A stretch of 64,000 nt of DNA. It comes from Amoebidium appalachense. Its lineage: Eukaryota > Ichthyosporea. Numbering within the stretch: position 1 is the first letter of the stretch; each line of letters opens with the position of its first letter. This document shows, one piece after another, positions 36,877-49,810 of the stretch. The stretch is from contig CAVNZM010000013.1 of NCBI GenBank assembly GCA_963693365.1, forward strand, positions 5,456,001-5,520,000, read 5' to 3'. A program made the position numbers and the translations under genes. The notes beneath the pieces were generated by a model, which was not told the origin of the DNA, made no database searches, and worked only from the letters and a program-made list of their open reading frames with translations.

Positions 36877-38686
36877 GGGGGGGGGGGGGGGGGGGTTGTT
36901 AACGGTTTGTTTTTTCTTTTTTATTATAATAAAATATGAGCAAAAGAGGGGAAAGAAACACGCTCCGGGTCACAGGCTGAACTTGTTTGGCTCAATGGCC
37001 AGGGGGGTCTATACCAACGACTGGTAGAGAAGGGGAGGTGGATGGGTGTGCGGAGGATCATACCCACCAGAAAACCGAGGCATAAAAGGTTGGCGGATAT
37101 GTTTAAACAGCGTGGATATATTTGCCAATTGTGAACTTCGGGAGAGTATTCATTAGATTGACCAATTAGGAAATAGAGCTGATATATTGGCAAATTCATA
37201 ATTAGTAGGGCTATATTGGCCACTTAAAAAAGGCGCGGGTACATACAAATAAAAATCTGACGATTTAAAAAAAACGTGCCAATCAAACTGTGAGTTCAAT
37301 TTCTATCTAGCCTCTATAGGCATGCACCCTCTAGATCTGCAACACGGAGTCCCTGGCTATGATCTCAGTCAGATTTCTTGTAAAACGCACTCACCAGAGC
37401 TGGAATGTGATGGCAGCGAGGGTTGTTGTGGAGTGTGCATGCATGTGAATAAAGGTAGCCCCTGGAGGAATGACCTGGGAGGACTTGGGAAAGTGGATGG
37501 GTGGGGGGGGGGGGGTGGGGGGATTCAGAATTTTGAAAAGCACCCCCCCTCTCCCCCCCAGGCGCCCTTAAGCTTCCTATTTCTTTGGATGGGGGTGGTG
37601 GGGGCGGTGGTCCGGGTGGGAAGGGGAAGGAGTATAAGAGGGGGGGGGGGGGGGGGGGGGAGATGGAAGGGAAGGAGGGCAGGGGGGAAGGGAATAGGGG
37701 GGAGGGAGGAGGGGGGGGGGGGGGGGAGTTAGTTAAAACGAGAGAAATTCAGCTGAATCAGATCACCGGGTAGTGATTTTCACACCATTGACAGACGATT
37801 ACGAATCTGGGCCATGGCTTTGTTGGGGGGGATAATTGGGTGTTAGTAGTCTAGGCTTCTCGGTTATTCTTTTTGTGGGTTTGGTATCGGATTCCAATTA
37901 GATTTTTAATTTTTTAAAGCAACGATGAGACCGTGTACTTTCGAATCACCCGAAGGTAGCGCTATGATCCTTAACCTCACATGTGGTCAAGTCACGGACG
38001 AATGTGCATGCGGGTTATGCTGGTTAATGGTTCAGGTGCGTGGTGGTGGTAGTGTTGTACGCCTGTGCGCATATGCGCGCCTGTGTGTGTGTGGGGGGGG
38101 GGGGGGGGGGGGGGGGGGGGTGGACGCGGGGGAGGGGGTGGAGGAGGTGGAGGGGGTGGAGGGGTGGGGGGGGGTTTTGATATCATAAACAGTCTGAGTG
38201 AGAATGCAGCATGTAGTGTACTTATTATCTTGTTCATGTAGGGCCAATTAATTATATTATGGTTTTTATTGGTGTCAAGCGTTACAAATCTCAGCTACCA
38301 TTCACTGAACAGTGCATTGGATTTTATGTGAATACAAGGGGTGGTATAAATTACCCTTCCACAGGTCTAGATCACAATATTGCCTAATATTGGGGGGGGG
38401 GGAGGGGGGGGGGGGTCTATGCAATTTGAAGTTACTCGTGTCTCAGGGTCACGGTATCCGCACTTGCCTTATTTATATACAGCCCATCAGGGGTCTGGTT
38501 ACACAGTGATGGGGGGAAGTGGGGAGGGGGGGCGGCTGAAAACTGAGGCCTCGGGGGGGAGGATGGGGGGGAAGGTGGGGATATGTGGGTATTAAAGGGG
38601 GGGCAGAAGCGGGGGGGAGGGGGGGGGGGGGGGGCAGGGGTGCAGGGTGCAATAGGAGGCAGGAGAATCGGGGGGGGGGGGGGGGG

Positions 38687-38726
<40 letters not shown>

Positions 38727-39091
38727 GGGGGGAGGGGAGGGGGGCCGCATGAGTGATAGTGTGGGGCACCCAGCGGGATATGGGGGGGGGGGGGGGGGGG
38801 GGGAGAAGGGGGGAATGATAGTTTAATTTGCAATTTCTGTGTAAAATGACAGGCAACATTCAGTGGTTACATGTACGTGTATGGGTTGGGGGCTTCTGCA
38901 AAGGTGGCCGGGGGTAAAGTGGGGGGAGGAGAGGAGGACGGGGGGAGAGGGGGGGCGGAGGGGGGGGGGGGGGGGGGTGGGGGGGGAATGGGGGGATTAG
39001 CGTGCCTTTCGTACACGTGTTGATACGATTCGGTTCCGGGGGTACTGTGTGTGTGTGTGTTTGCATGTGGAGTGGGTGAGTTCAAAGGGTG

Positions 39092-39128
<37 letters not shown>

Positions 39129-39501
39129 GGTGGAGAATGATAGCCTTGGAGACTCTGAGATGTAAGAGACAGATGACTGCGTGTGATTGTGTTCTGAGAG
39201 ATACGGGGGGTGCAGGGGGCGGGAAGGGGGGAGGGGGGGGGGGGGGTGAAGGATGTGTGCGTGATGGGGGGGGGGGGGGGGGAGGGAGGAAGGGATGGAA
39301 GGGGGAGCATGGGGATGGTGGAGGCACGGGGGGGGGGGGGGGGGGGGGGAGGGGAGAGGGGGGAGGGGGGGGGGGGTAGAAGAGACGGAGTGTCTACAAA
39401 GTCGAAAGTATTTCAAGCAGAGACAGCACACCAAAGAAAGGCTCATGCAGTTGTGATCTCCCGTATCCTCCCCCTCTCTTCCCCCCCACCCCCCACCCCA
39501 C

Positions 39502-39547
39502 CTTCCCATGTTATTCCCAAAACTGAATGGGTGTCACCACAAAAGCA
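39502..39547 (-). pseudogene. WSC-like exon fragment, copy A
   Basis: Between an acceptor (GCAAGTACAG, ending at 39548) and a donor (GGAAG/GTGGGG) the minus strand reads CFCGDTHSVLGITWE. The CFCG(D/N) signature is typical of WSC carbohydrate-binding domains of cell-surface proteins. Only this fragment is visible, so it could be one exon of a gene whose others I could not find, or a relic. Confidence 0.3.
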
Positions 39548-40499
39548 CTGTACTTGCAAGAAATGCGACAGCCCGAACAGTAGGCAGGGAGGAGGGGGCG
39601 AGGGGGAGGGGGGGGGGGGGGGCGGGGGAGAATGGAGGGGAGAGGGGGGGGGGGGGGAGGGAGGGAGGCGGAAAGAAAGGGCTATTTGAAGCACTTCAGG
39701 AGAAATAGTGTGTGTGTGAGAAGGGAAGATGTGTGTGGGGGGGGTAGGGAGGGGAGTTGGATGGCTGGTGAGGGGGGGCCAAAGGAAGGGGGGGGGGGGT
39801 TTAACAAACCAAAAACTTGGTTTCCGATGCGGGTCATTCGTGCTACCACAATACCGACCTCTGATGTATCCTGGTGTCAAAGCAGGGGTTTGCCCGGGTT
39901 TTGGGGAGAGGGGGGGGGGGGGGGGGGGGGGGGAAGGGGGTAGTTGCTAGCTCACACCTTGATCTGCCGCCAAAACCAAACAAATCCCAAGTGGTTTACA
40001 TACAGTGGGTGTGGGTTTGGGGTCTGAGCAAAGGGGGAGAGGAGTTATCGGGACCCCGGGGCCAGGGCGAGGGGAGGAAGGGTGGGTGGGTGGGTGGGGG
40101 AGGGGGGGGGGGGGAGATGGGAGGGGCGAAGGGTGGGAGGGGGGGGGGGGGGGGGGGGGGGAATAGCATGCTATTTATATATTACAAATGTGATCGGATA
40201 CAATTCGGGTGGAATCAGTTGGCAGGTTTGTGCGTGTGTAGAGTGGGTGAGTTCATAGTTCGGCGAGCCCCCTCGCCGGGGGAAGGGGGTGGGGGGGGGG
40301 GGGGGGGGGGGGGGGGGAGAGAGAGAGAGAGAGAGAAAGGGGGGGGGGGGGTATGTGATTGTGAAGTAACTTCCGTATCCCCCCAAACCCCCTCCCAACC
40401 ACTGCTGCTTCTCCCCCCCCCCTCCCCCCCCCCTCTCCCCGTCCCCCCTTCCCCTCTCCCCTCTCCCCCTTCCCCACAGCCCCCTCCCCCCCCCCCATC

Positions 40500-40566
40500 T
40501 CGAGGGTCCGCCGTTGCCCTCAAACAAATCCGTGTCACCACAAAAGCACTTTAGTGGTGGATAAAT
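40500..40566 (-). pseudogene. WSC-like exon fragment, copy B
   Basis: After an acceptor (CGCACACCAG) the minus strand reads IYPPLKCFCGDTDLFEGNGG. It matches copy A over the CFCGDT core and in upstream sequence (both carry CGGGCTGT shortly before). Both copies are also followed, 290-470 bases later, by a shared segment reading ELTHST. A duplicated unit of about 1 kb is therefore likely. No clear donor is seen here. Confidence 0.3.
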
Positions 40567-40719
40567 CTGGTGTGCGAAAATAATACAGCCCGGCAATGAG
40601 GGGAAGGGGGGGAGGGGGGGAGGGAGGGGGGGGGGGGGGGGGGGAGGGGACGGAAAGGAAGGAAAATGTAGAGGTTCTGTGCAGGACCCGGTTGTACTGT
40701 GGAAAGTGTGTGTGCGTGT

Positions 40720-40850
<131 letters not shown>

Positions 40851-41525
40851 TGTGTGTGTGCGTGTTTTTGTGTGTGTTTTTTGTGTTGGTGTGTGTGCAT
40901 GTGTGTGTCAGAAAGGAGCCCCAGGTGGGGGGGGGGGGGGGGGGGGGGGGGGGGGTGCATGCTAATAATATTACACAACTGACCACAAACTCAGTTCCGG
41001 GTTTCAAAACAAAAAAAAATCTGCTGGGTTGCCTCTGGGGGAGGGGAGGGGGGGGGGGGGGGGGGGGGGGGGAGGGAAGGGGGGGGGGGGGGGGTGATGG
41101 TGTGTGTGTGGGGGGGGGGGGGGGGGGGGGGGGGGGGCGGGGGGCGGGGGAATACCACACTGAATCATTTGGGCCATTCTAGTGGTGGAGTTCGTTACAA
41201 GAGCTTTGAAATTCAAGGGGAGGGGAGACGGAGTTTGTGAAAACTGGAATGCGGTACTGCGAAATGTGTTGCGGAGTGGGCGGGTGGTGGTGGTGGTGGG
41301 GTGAAGGGGGAGGGAGTGGAGGGGGGGGGGTTGGGAGGGGAGAGGGGGGTGAGATTGTTTTGGAGAAGGTGGGGTTGATTTGTATGGCTAGAAAGAACAA
41401 CGAGTTTAAAAAAAAGTAGAACGACTCGGCCTTACGCTAAATTTTTAAAAAACATCAGGGATATTGCTTGTATTTTAGGAGCCCACGTGCATAGGGGTTT
41501 GGCGAAAGAAGTTGGTCGACCAAAA

Positions 41526-41558
<33 letters not shown>

Positions 41559-42129
41559 GGGGGGGGGGGTACGATAGGCAAGGTCTAGCCGGGGTGTGTT
41601 TGGGGGGGGGGGGGGGGAGGTGGGAGTGGAGGGGGGGGGGGAGAGGGGGGGAAAGGGAGGGGGGGGGGGGGGGGGGGGAGGGGGGGGGGTGAGGGGGAGG
41701 TGCGCTTCGAAGGAAGAGGCAGAGGCTTCAAGTAGATGCGGGGGATATAGTGGTTTGGGTGTGGATAATAGTAGGTTTTGGTTGTGTTCAGGTAACGCAA
41801 AATAGGCAGCTGTGTATTTTTGTGTTTCCAATGTGTCGTGCAGGTTTAAGTGGAAAGGGAGGATGGTGTGTTTGGGTGTGGCATGGTTTAGTGGTGGTGG
41901 GGTAGGGTGGGGTAGGTTGGAGCGGAGGGGGGGGGAGGGGGGGGGCGGGGGGGGGGGGCTTAGAGGTTAGGCGGTGGTGGTGGTGATGGGGAAGATTGAC
42001 GGGACAGTAGGGAAAGACGAAAGGGAGACAAAAGACGGTACAGGAGAGATAGGAAGAGAAAGGTAAGGGGTTGGAGTGTGAGAGAGATGGGGAAAAAAAA
42101 GTGAAGGGGGGGGGGGGGGAGATAGAGAG

Positions 42130-42168
<39 letters not shown>

Positions 42169-42570
42169 TGAGAAGTGGGAGAGGGGATGGATTTTGGGAC
42201 TCGGGCCGGAAGCATAACTTTCAATATTGATTCTCGGTCTGTATTTGAGGTATCACCAGATACCAAAGTTAACGTATGACTATGTCAGCAACGACATCCA
42301 AAAGCAAGTGGACATATGCCGAAGCTCTGTCTAGGGGTGGGGATTATCACATTCTTGTATGATTTCGAAATACCAATACAAAAAAACAGTTATCTAACCC
42401 AGGTAGCTCGTTCATTCCAAAAAAAAATGTTCAGCTTTAGTATCTGATATTTTTGATACTCTGTGTTTACCTGGCAGAGTATACAAATCATTTAAATATC
42501 AAGATTGACAAATATTACAGGGAAAAGGGGAATGTACACTGAACAACCGTGACGGTATATCCAACTAATT

Positions 42571-44124
42571 TCACGAGGACGATTTTTTCTCCGCACCCTT
42601 GTCATCTACCCTAATAATCTCAGGAGGAACCCAAGTACCCGTGAACACGTCCAACTTAGCCCAATAAATACGGAGCATCAAGTTAAAGGGGGCATCGGTA
42701 GGTGCAGGGAGCCAGTTTGACTTTTTTTCAGTCCCTGGGGACTCCTTCTGAACATAGATAGTGGTGCTTCCATCCACGTTCTCTTTAAGGGGGTCCCGGC
42801 CACCGATCGAATACTTGTTGAGCGGGTTGGGCAAAGTGTACCCATCGGCATCGTAGAGGGTGAGAGACCAAAACCCTTTGCCTGGGGGCATACGTCCCTT
42901 GGGGAAAGTGATCGTGTACTTGAACTTTCCCTCGAGCGGGTTACCGGTAGAGTCGTCGTGCGCGGCGGGGTAGATGGCGTCTTCGATAACGTTTGTAGCG
43001 TGAAGGAAAACACCGATGGCTGCGCGCAGGCGATAGTTGGTGCCGAAGGAACCCAGCTGATCACGGCGGTAGTACCAACACTTGCTGCCGGCGGCAAAAG
43101 GGGCTTCGTGGTAGCTCAATGTGCGCTTAAGAACGTTAACCTCCGACGAATTCATGACGCTGGTGAGTGCGTCAGCAACGACGTCACCGTTAGCATTAAG
43201 GCCCGCGAAGGGTTTTCCGTAGTGCAGACCAATCCGCCTCATGCGCTGAATTATGGGGTAGTCCATAACGTGGTGGGGGTGTGCGGTAGACAGCTTCATG
43301 GCGTACGTGAAGAATTGCTCGGCCGTCATGTTTGCAAGCTGCCGAGGTGGAGGGATGCGCATTTCGATGGTTGGGTTGGGGACGAAGTTGGTGACGGGCT
43401 CGGGTACATAGTCCATGCCAACCTCGACGTACTTGGAGAGGGGAATGGCCTTCAGCTGGTCCTGCAACTTGTGCACTGCATCATAATCCTCCTTGGTGCC
43501 GCTGGTGTAGATGCGGGGGATAAGCCATGCCATAGTAGTGCTGCAGTTGACCGTGTGATCTTTAAGCTCCTCCGGAAGGTCACCCGTCCAGCCGGGGGGG
43601 ATGAGGACAACCTTTCCAGCCCCCTGACCAGTCGTGCGCGACCCCGGGGAGTGCTGCACGTCGGAGAACATGTCGTAGATGGGGAGCAGGAAGTACCGGT
43701 CGCCAAAATCAGGCCAGGCGCACACGTAGGGCTCCGTTAGGTGCACCCATGCTGAAGAGTAGATGGTGTCGTAGTTGGGCCGCACCACACGCTTGAACTC
43801 AGCTGCAGGGAAGGTGCGCAGGTGGACGAAACGGTTTGGGGGCCCCAGCCCGGGCAGGGTGCTGCCGTTGGAGTTGGTGAGCACAGCGCGGGTGACGTCA
43901 GTCAGCACCATGGGGAAGAAGTAGTTGTAGGCATCCAGCGCAAGGTTGTGTGCATCCTCTTTGGTGAGGTTGGCAGCAGCTGCAGCAGCTGGGGCGGCAT
44001 CGGCAGTGCCTTTTGACTTGTCCGCATCCCTGACGGCTCTCCGCACAGCATGAAGGGGGTTGGCTTGGGCGAAGGTGCTCAGGCACAAGGCCGCAGCCGC
44101 GTAGACGGCGAGAGCGTACCGCAT
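42571..44124 (-). CDS. Secreted DUF1254/DUF1214 protein (517 aa), intronless
   Basis: Complete ORF from ATG (44124) to TAA. Residues 1-21 form a signal peptide ending near AQA-NP. The N-terminal half matches DUF1254: VRPNYDTIYSSAWVHL, GDRYFLLPIYDMFSDV, SRTTGQGAGKVVLIPPGW, then an Asp-rich helix ending KLQDQL. The C-terminal part matches DUF1214: FWSLTLYDADGYTLPNPLNK, STTIYVQKESPG, NWLPAPTDAPFNLMLRIYW. Both domains are in the usual order and the length is normal for two-domain members. Molecular function is unknown; the family is widespread in bacteria and patchy in fungi, algae, protists and large DNA viruses. Absence of introns beside genes with 6-12 introns is consistent with lateral gain or retroposition. 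There is no poly-A tail trace. Confidence 0.93.
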   Translation of the reverse strand: MRYALAVYAAAALCLSTFAQANPLHAVRRAVRDADKSKGTADAAPAAAAAANLTKEDAHNLALDAYNYFFPMVLTDVTRAVLTNSNGSTLPGLGPPNRFVHLRTFPAAEFKRVVRPNYDTIYSSAWVHLTEPYVCAWPDFGDRYFLLPIYDMFSDVQHSPGSRTTGQGAGKVVLIPPGWTGDLPEELKDHTVNCSTTMAWLIPRIYTSGTKEDYDAVHKLQDQLKAIPLSKYVEVGMDYVPEPVTNFVPNPTIEMRIPPPRQLANMTAEQFFTYAMKLSTAHPHHVMDYPIIQRMRRIGLHYGKPFAGLNANGDVVADALTSVMNSSEVNVLKRTLSYHEAPFAAGSKCWYYRRDQLGSFGTNYRLRAAIGVFLHATNVIEDAIYPAAHDDSTGNPLEGKFKYTITFPKGRMPPGKGFWSLTLYDADGYTLPNPLNKYSIGGRDPLKENVDGSTTIYVQKESPGTEKKSNWLPAPTDAPFNLMLRIYWAKLDVFTGTWVPPEIIRVDDKGAEKKSSS

Positions 44125-44227
44125 TTTGGACGGCGAGTGGTGGCGCTCGGAAGTTGCAGCTCTTGTGTGACGATCAGCGCGCTTGTGAACTCACTAGAAA
44201 ACTGTTTGATTTCAGGAAACGTGCCGC

Positions 44228-44236
44228 TTTTTTATG
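44228..44236 (-). promoter_or_regulatory. TATA-like element of the DUF1254 gene
   Basis: The minus strand reads CCATAAAAAAGC about 105-110 bases before the ATG, a suitable distance for a core promoter with a short leader. Three CCAAT-type motifs (TGATTGG, TTGATTGG, CCAATTGG) cluster at 44690-44785. Confidence 0.4.
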
Positions 44237-44239
44237 GCC

Positions 44240-46665
44240 ACCGCTTGCACCATGACCATGATCAGATCTTTCACCGCCGAGCACTGGCCTGCACGGAGCT
44301 CACAGGCTCACACTGTCACACACGCCCACGTCAGGGCTTTTTCCCCCGTGAAACGATGCCGAGTATGTTCGGTTGATTCATTTGAAGTGGCCATCAGCTG
44401 TGGCCATCGATATCATGTTCAACTGCAGTGAGATGTTGATATGCTGCACACGCACATGTGCATGTATGAGAATGACGCTGGGTTTTCTCGCTTCCGCGTT
44501 ATCTTGAAAGCCAACCCAGGTAATTATCATGGTTTGTGGGCTGGTGCGATTTCCCAGTTTCGAATGATATCCGAACGCGTGGACCGTTGCGCTGAACTTC
44601 AAGTTCAACACAGTTTGTTTGTTCCGCGCCCTGAGCTCAGCCCGCGGAAACCTAGCCAGCTATTGGCTATTTGAAATGTGCTGAATCAGTAATTGATTGG
44701 CCAGCTCACCTCTACACCATTTTGATTGGTGCGGTTTGTTGTTGACCGAATTAGGCAGATGTCGCTCATTCCAATTGGAGCGCTGTCGTCACTGACTCAC
44801 TGCTGAGTACTGGCACTGAGTCACTGACTGCTGAGTGTGCGAGCAGGGTGTGAAATTCATTTTTGGCTTGTGCCTATTTAGCAAGTTGGATGGCCCTAAT
44901 AGAGCCAACACCGTTTTAGGAGGCAATTCTTTTAAATATTTTAGCCTATGGTTGAAAAGTTGGTGAAAAAAGTTAGGGACACGTTTCGGAGTTTCTGAGG
45001 GACAATTCTGTGGCAATAAAACACCCCCTAATTTCACAGCCTGTGTGTGAGGCTCATAGTCATGCGTATGACTGCCTCACGATCATCGATGCAGGATTCA
45101 TCTCCATCCTTCTTTCGGACGCACATGCAAGCCGAGGAGCCGGCCGCGGATATCGATGTTTTGGGATGACGGCTGCGCGGCACGGCGCACGCTGAGATAT
45201 ATTGCAATATGTAAGTGTAAATATCTTATTCCCTATATATAGCTAGCCCCCCGAGCGAGCACGGCGCGCGAGCAGCATTCATCATGTGCCCATGGCCAGC
45301 TACAGGGGCCACTGGCCAGCTCAATTGATCGACGTTCTAGAAATATCATAGCCAAATGCATGCCCCGCACCCAGCCCGAATCCAAGGCCCGCTCAACTCA
45401 TGATAGGCTCTGAATATATGGACTTCTTCCCTCTTCTTCCCGAAGTCACGCATCCGAAGTGTAAAAAATCAAAGTCACATATGCATCGCGTGTTTGCACC
45501 TGCCACTTCGACTGCAGCTGTGGCCTCAGCCGCCGTATATATGCATCCGTATAATAGATATATACATATCTATTTTTCAAGGGTATGCCATGGCGCCTGA
45601 TCAGTCGCTTCGGAAGGAGAGTTTTGTCGATCAGCCATGAAAAATAAGAGCTATAGGTAGCTAGGCTCCAATTCAGTAGCAGGGTTTGCACATGCATGCC
45701 GCGGGCCTCCGACCCGGGCCCTACTAGTAGAGCTCGAGCAATTTATGATAATATTAGTACAGTACTATAGCTAGTGACTGTACTGAGATGTGGCGAGTTA
45801 GTCTTGTGTGGAAGCTCCTTTTATTATATTTCCGATATTTGTCATGAATATGTACAGCCGAATCAGTATTATGGCGGCGCGATAACATATGATCTCCGTG
45901 GGGGCCTGGGGGGGGGGGGGGGGGGGGGGGGGAGGGGGAGGGGGGCGGGGGGAGGGGGGGGTGGCCTAGATGATTGATCGATATCATGAGGCAATGTGAT
46001 GATCGAATTACTAGGAATCTTTAATTCCGAGTCACTGTGGGCCGGGGGTTCCCCCCGGGGGGGGGGGGGGGGGGGGGGGCTGAGGAGGGGCGAAGGAGGG
46101 TAGTATCATTATAAAGCGGGAGAGGCCCGGGGGGAGGGGGGGGGGGGGGGGGGGGGGGCCACTGGCAGGGGGGATGCACATACATGCATGCATGACGTAT
46201 TACATTGTATCATCAGGAGGGGGGAGGCCTAGCTGGGGTGGGGGAGAGGGGGGGGGGGGGGGGGGGGTAGGGGGGGGGGGGGGAGGAGGAGGGGGAGGAG
46301 GGAACGACTGGGCCATCCGGCGGTTAACGTTAGCGGTTCAGCTCCCAATTCGAAAGAGCTCCCCCCGGGCTGAGAATAGCTGAGTCCAAAATCGCACACA
46401 ATGAGTGTGCGGTTGCTTTGTTTTGTTTTTGGTTGGACGTTCTCTTTGATGATTTTCTCTTTTCCTTCTTTTTTTTCGTTTCAACGATGTCTTTTAGTTG
46501 TAGGTTTGATGTAGTAGAACCTTTCTTCGTTTGACTCAACCGTTTAGCCACTTTGAATTGGGTTAGTTTTTGGTTTTGTTAAGCCGCACGGACCACACAC
46601 ACACGCACACACACACACACACACAAGCGCACGCGCGCATGCACGTACGCACGCGCGCGCGCGCG

Positions 46666-46755
<90 letters not shown>

Positions 46756-47959
46756 CCGTTACCGATGACACACACTAGCGCACACGTGCGCGCGTGCGGC
46801 AGCGACACCCACAAACGCACGCCACATCCGACGCGCACCGTGCCATGGACACCTCCTCCCACCCACTTCACCTACCCACCCGTACACACACTTTCACACA
46901 TTTTCACACCACACCTTCTCCACATGTTGGTTACCCAATTAAAAAAAAAGGCCCCCACGAGTCGGCCTTCCATTCAGGGGGGGGGGGGAGGGGAGTGGGG
47001 TGGTGGGGTGAGGGTGGGTGGGGGAGAAGGAGAGAGAGCACAGAGGGGCCGGGAGCCCCGGGGGGGGGGGGGGGGGGGGGGAGCAGGGATGTGGAATAAT
47101 TGAAAATGTTGATCCCGATCGCTAGGCTCCTAAAGACCCAGGTGATCACGTACTGTAACATTTGTTTTGCTTATTTTGTTTTGGATTTTTTGTCTAAGCA
47201 GCTGGTGTTGGCTACATATTTTTGTTTTAGGCTTTTGCCAATCATTGATCATGAAGTTCATGTTGCTCTTTTCGAACAACTGTCTGGCAGTGCCTCCGAG
47301 TGTCGCTTCTGTGTTTTTTTGCAGCAAAACACACACGTACTGCAGATAAGCACACATTATGTAATCACGCCCCGAAAATTTGCATACACTGCTCCAGTTC
47401 AACGCTTCACTGGCACTGAGTCAGAAGCCCCCCCCGCCCTCTCGGAGACTCAGTCCCCCGGTCAGAAGTTCCCCCCTTCCCTCGAGATCCCCCCTCTCCC
47501 CTCTCCCCCTCCCCTTCCCCTCCTCCCCCTCTCACCCCTCCGGATCCGTTATCTTGTTTGCCACCAGTTTCGGTAACCCCGTCCTTGAATGGTATTTTCT
47601 CCCCAGAAATTCTAGACTGCACTAAGCACATCTTACAGCATACGGTATATAATCTTACTAATTACCCTGAAATGATCCCTGCACAGTGTGTCAGACTAAC
47701 CCGGGAGAAAAAAGGTCCATAAGATCACGCACACATGTGTACATGCGCCAAACGCACACGTTGCCATACGTGACTTGAACTGCCAAGGACATTTCAAGTG
47801 TCTACACTGAGTCACAGAGCTGGCAAAACGAGACGTGACCGAAACAAACATAGCAAACCTGCGTACAGGGGTAGGCCGAATTTAAGATTACGTGGATTTT
47901 CGCCCTGGTGGGCTAGAATCTTAATTCTGCAACCCCTAGCCCAGCACAATCTTACATTG
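44240..47959. other. Intergenic region with satellites
   Basis: 44240-45900 is largely unique, without recognised genes. G tracts follow at 45910-45932, 46058-46079, 46137-46158 and 46246-46283; the 46050-46080 tract is part of a CCCCCCGGGG palindrome. A CA array lies at 46669-46753 with CG/CA flanks, and a G tract at 47060-47081. An open frame at 47100-47576 has no recognisable domain. Confidence 0.55.

Positions 47960-48006
<47 letters not shown>
47960..48006. repeat. Poly-C tract, about 47 bases
   Basis: Uninterrupted C run ending in CCGGGC, followed by a GCCC tetranucleotide patch. Confidence 0.95.
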
Positions 48007-48008
<2 letters not shown>

Positions 48009-48510
48009 GCTTCCCCCTGGGTGCCCGCCCGCCCGCCCATATTATGTTTAATATGTGCTGCATTTTCGCCTATGCAGCATTCTTGGTGTGCAGAGCCTGT
48101 CACGTAAGTGTGAATATTATGTGTACTCGTGTCGCCGTTTGTGTGCGGGTGGCACATGTTTGTGTGCATTTGTATGTGTGAGTCATGTGTGCATGTCTCT
48201 GTGTGTCGCGAGTGTGTGCGTTTGTGTGGTTTGTCTATGTTTGATGGTGTATATTTGTGTATGTTGCGTGTGTGTGCCAATGTGTGGGTGTGAGTGCACA
48301 CGTGTAATTGTGTGCTGTGTGTCACACAGTTTTGCGGGGGCTTGTGTGTGTGGGGGGGGGGGGGGGGAAGGAGGAGGGAGAGGGGGAGGGGGGGGGGGGG
48401 GGGGGGGGGGTCAGGGGCTGATCGGCTGCATGATGCATGTGTGCGTCATTAGTACGCACAAAAAATCGTCACAGGCCGAAGTAAAACGAGGCAAAAAAAA
48501 AAAACCCAGC

Positions 48511-48692
48511 CTGTCTGAAGTGATCAAAAACCTTGACAAAACAGCAGCAACAAACAAAATAAACCAAAAATCAAAAACTATATTATTATCTTTTCCAAAC
48601 AACCTGTCTGAGACTCAGGTGATCGAGAACCAGGGCAAAACAACGGTTATAAAAACAAAATGAAAAGCTATACCAACTTTTCCAAACAACGA
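48511..48692. repeat. Degenerate 93-bp direct repeat
   Basis: CTGTCTGA...GTGATC(A/G)A at 48511 recurs at 48604, and both units end in CTTTTCCAAACAAC. The + strand frame across both units is open and gives a related Lys/Asn-rich pair (LSEVIKNLDKTAAT and LSETQVIENQGKTT) before a stop at 48663. Coding status is doubtful. Confidence 0.6.
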
Positions 48693-48889
48693 AAACAAGG
48701 CACGTGTACGTACAGTCGCTGTGTGCGACTTTTATTGCTACAAGACTGTCACAGATATTTGGGGATTCCACATACTGCATGCAAGCATAATCGCAATGCA
48801 GGATTGGCCGGCCCACACTTTGGCCCGTGCATACCCGGCAAAGCAGCAATTAATATCCTGCAGGCAGTGCTCGAACATAATTTCAAACG

Positions 48890-49061
48890 CATTATCCCCC
48901 CCCCTTCCCCCCGCCGGAGTCCCCGCCTGTCCCCCCCACCCCCACCCCCACCCCCTCCCCCCCGGATGCCCTTGCTCTCCTCCTCCCCCCCTCTTCCCCA
49001 GCCAACACACACCACACACACACACACACTCTCTCTCTCTCTCGCTATCTCTCTCTCTCTG

Positions 49062-49142
<81 letters not shown>

Positions 49143-49367
49143 ACTCTCTCTCTCTAAGACTTGCTCTCCCTGTAACACGCACCTCCCCCACCGTACCGCA
49201 GAAAAAGGTCCCAGGACTTCATGGGAGAAGTTTTAGGGCTGGCCCAGGGGGAGGCGGGGAGGAGGGGAGGCATGTAAGGTTGTCAGCACATATGAAATGT
49301 GCCGCTCAATGGTCCAGTGTGTGGGAGTATTATTGTGTGTGGGAACATTAGTGTGCGTGTGGTGTAT

Positions 49368-49398
<31 letters not shown>

Positions 49399-49481
49399 GG
49401 GGAGGGGGGAGGGGGGCTGTTTATGTCTTGTGTATATGTGTGTGCGTGCGCGCACGTGCATGGGTCACAGTGCGTTGTCTA

Positions 49482-49553
<72 letters not shown>

Positions 49554-49555
49554 CG

Positions 49556-49590
<35 letters not shown>

Positions 49591-49622
49591 CGTGTGTGTG
49601 CACAGTGTGTGTGCGTGTGTGC

Positions 49623-49708
<86 letters not shown>

Positions 49709-49765
49709 CGTGTTTGACACTGTGTGACGTGCTTTTGTGTGTGTGGTGATGGTGGTGGCACGATG

Positions 49766-49804
<39 letters not shown>

Positions 49805-49810
49805 GTTGAA
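48890..49810. repeat. C-rich, CT/CA, GT and G satellites
   Basis: C-rich sequence (48895-48965), alternating CA and CT arrays (49010-49155), a GT-to-G junction (49363-49402), GT arrays (49485-49545, 49628-49706) and a G tract (49768-49803). Confidence 0.9.

Noticed and set aside
36599-36900. Telomere-like or centromere repeat
   Set aside because: The tracts are plain G homopolymers and GA mixtures; no TTAGGG-type or long satellite unit is present.
43000-43740. A + strand frame of 260 codons
   Set aside because: Shadow of the DUF1254/DUF1214 gene on the opposite strand, created by its GC-rich codon use.
47100-47576. A 158-codon open frame as a gene
   Set aside because: It has no ATG-centred context, no recognised motif and ends in a Pro-rich C-tract translation.
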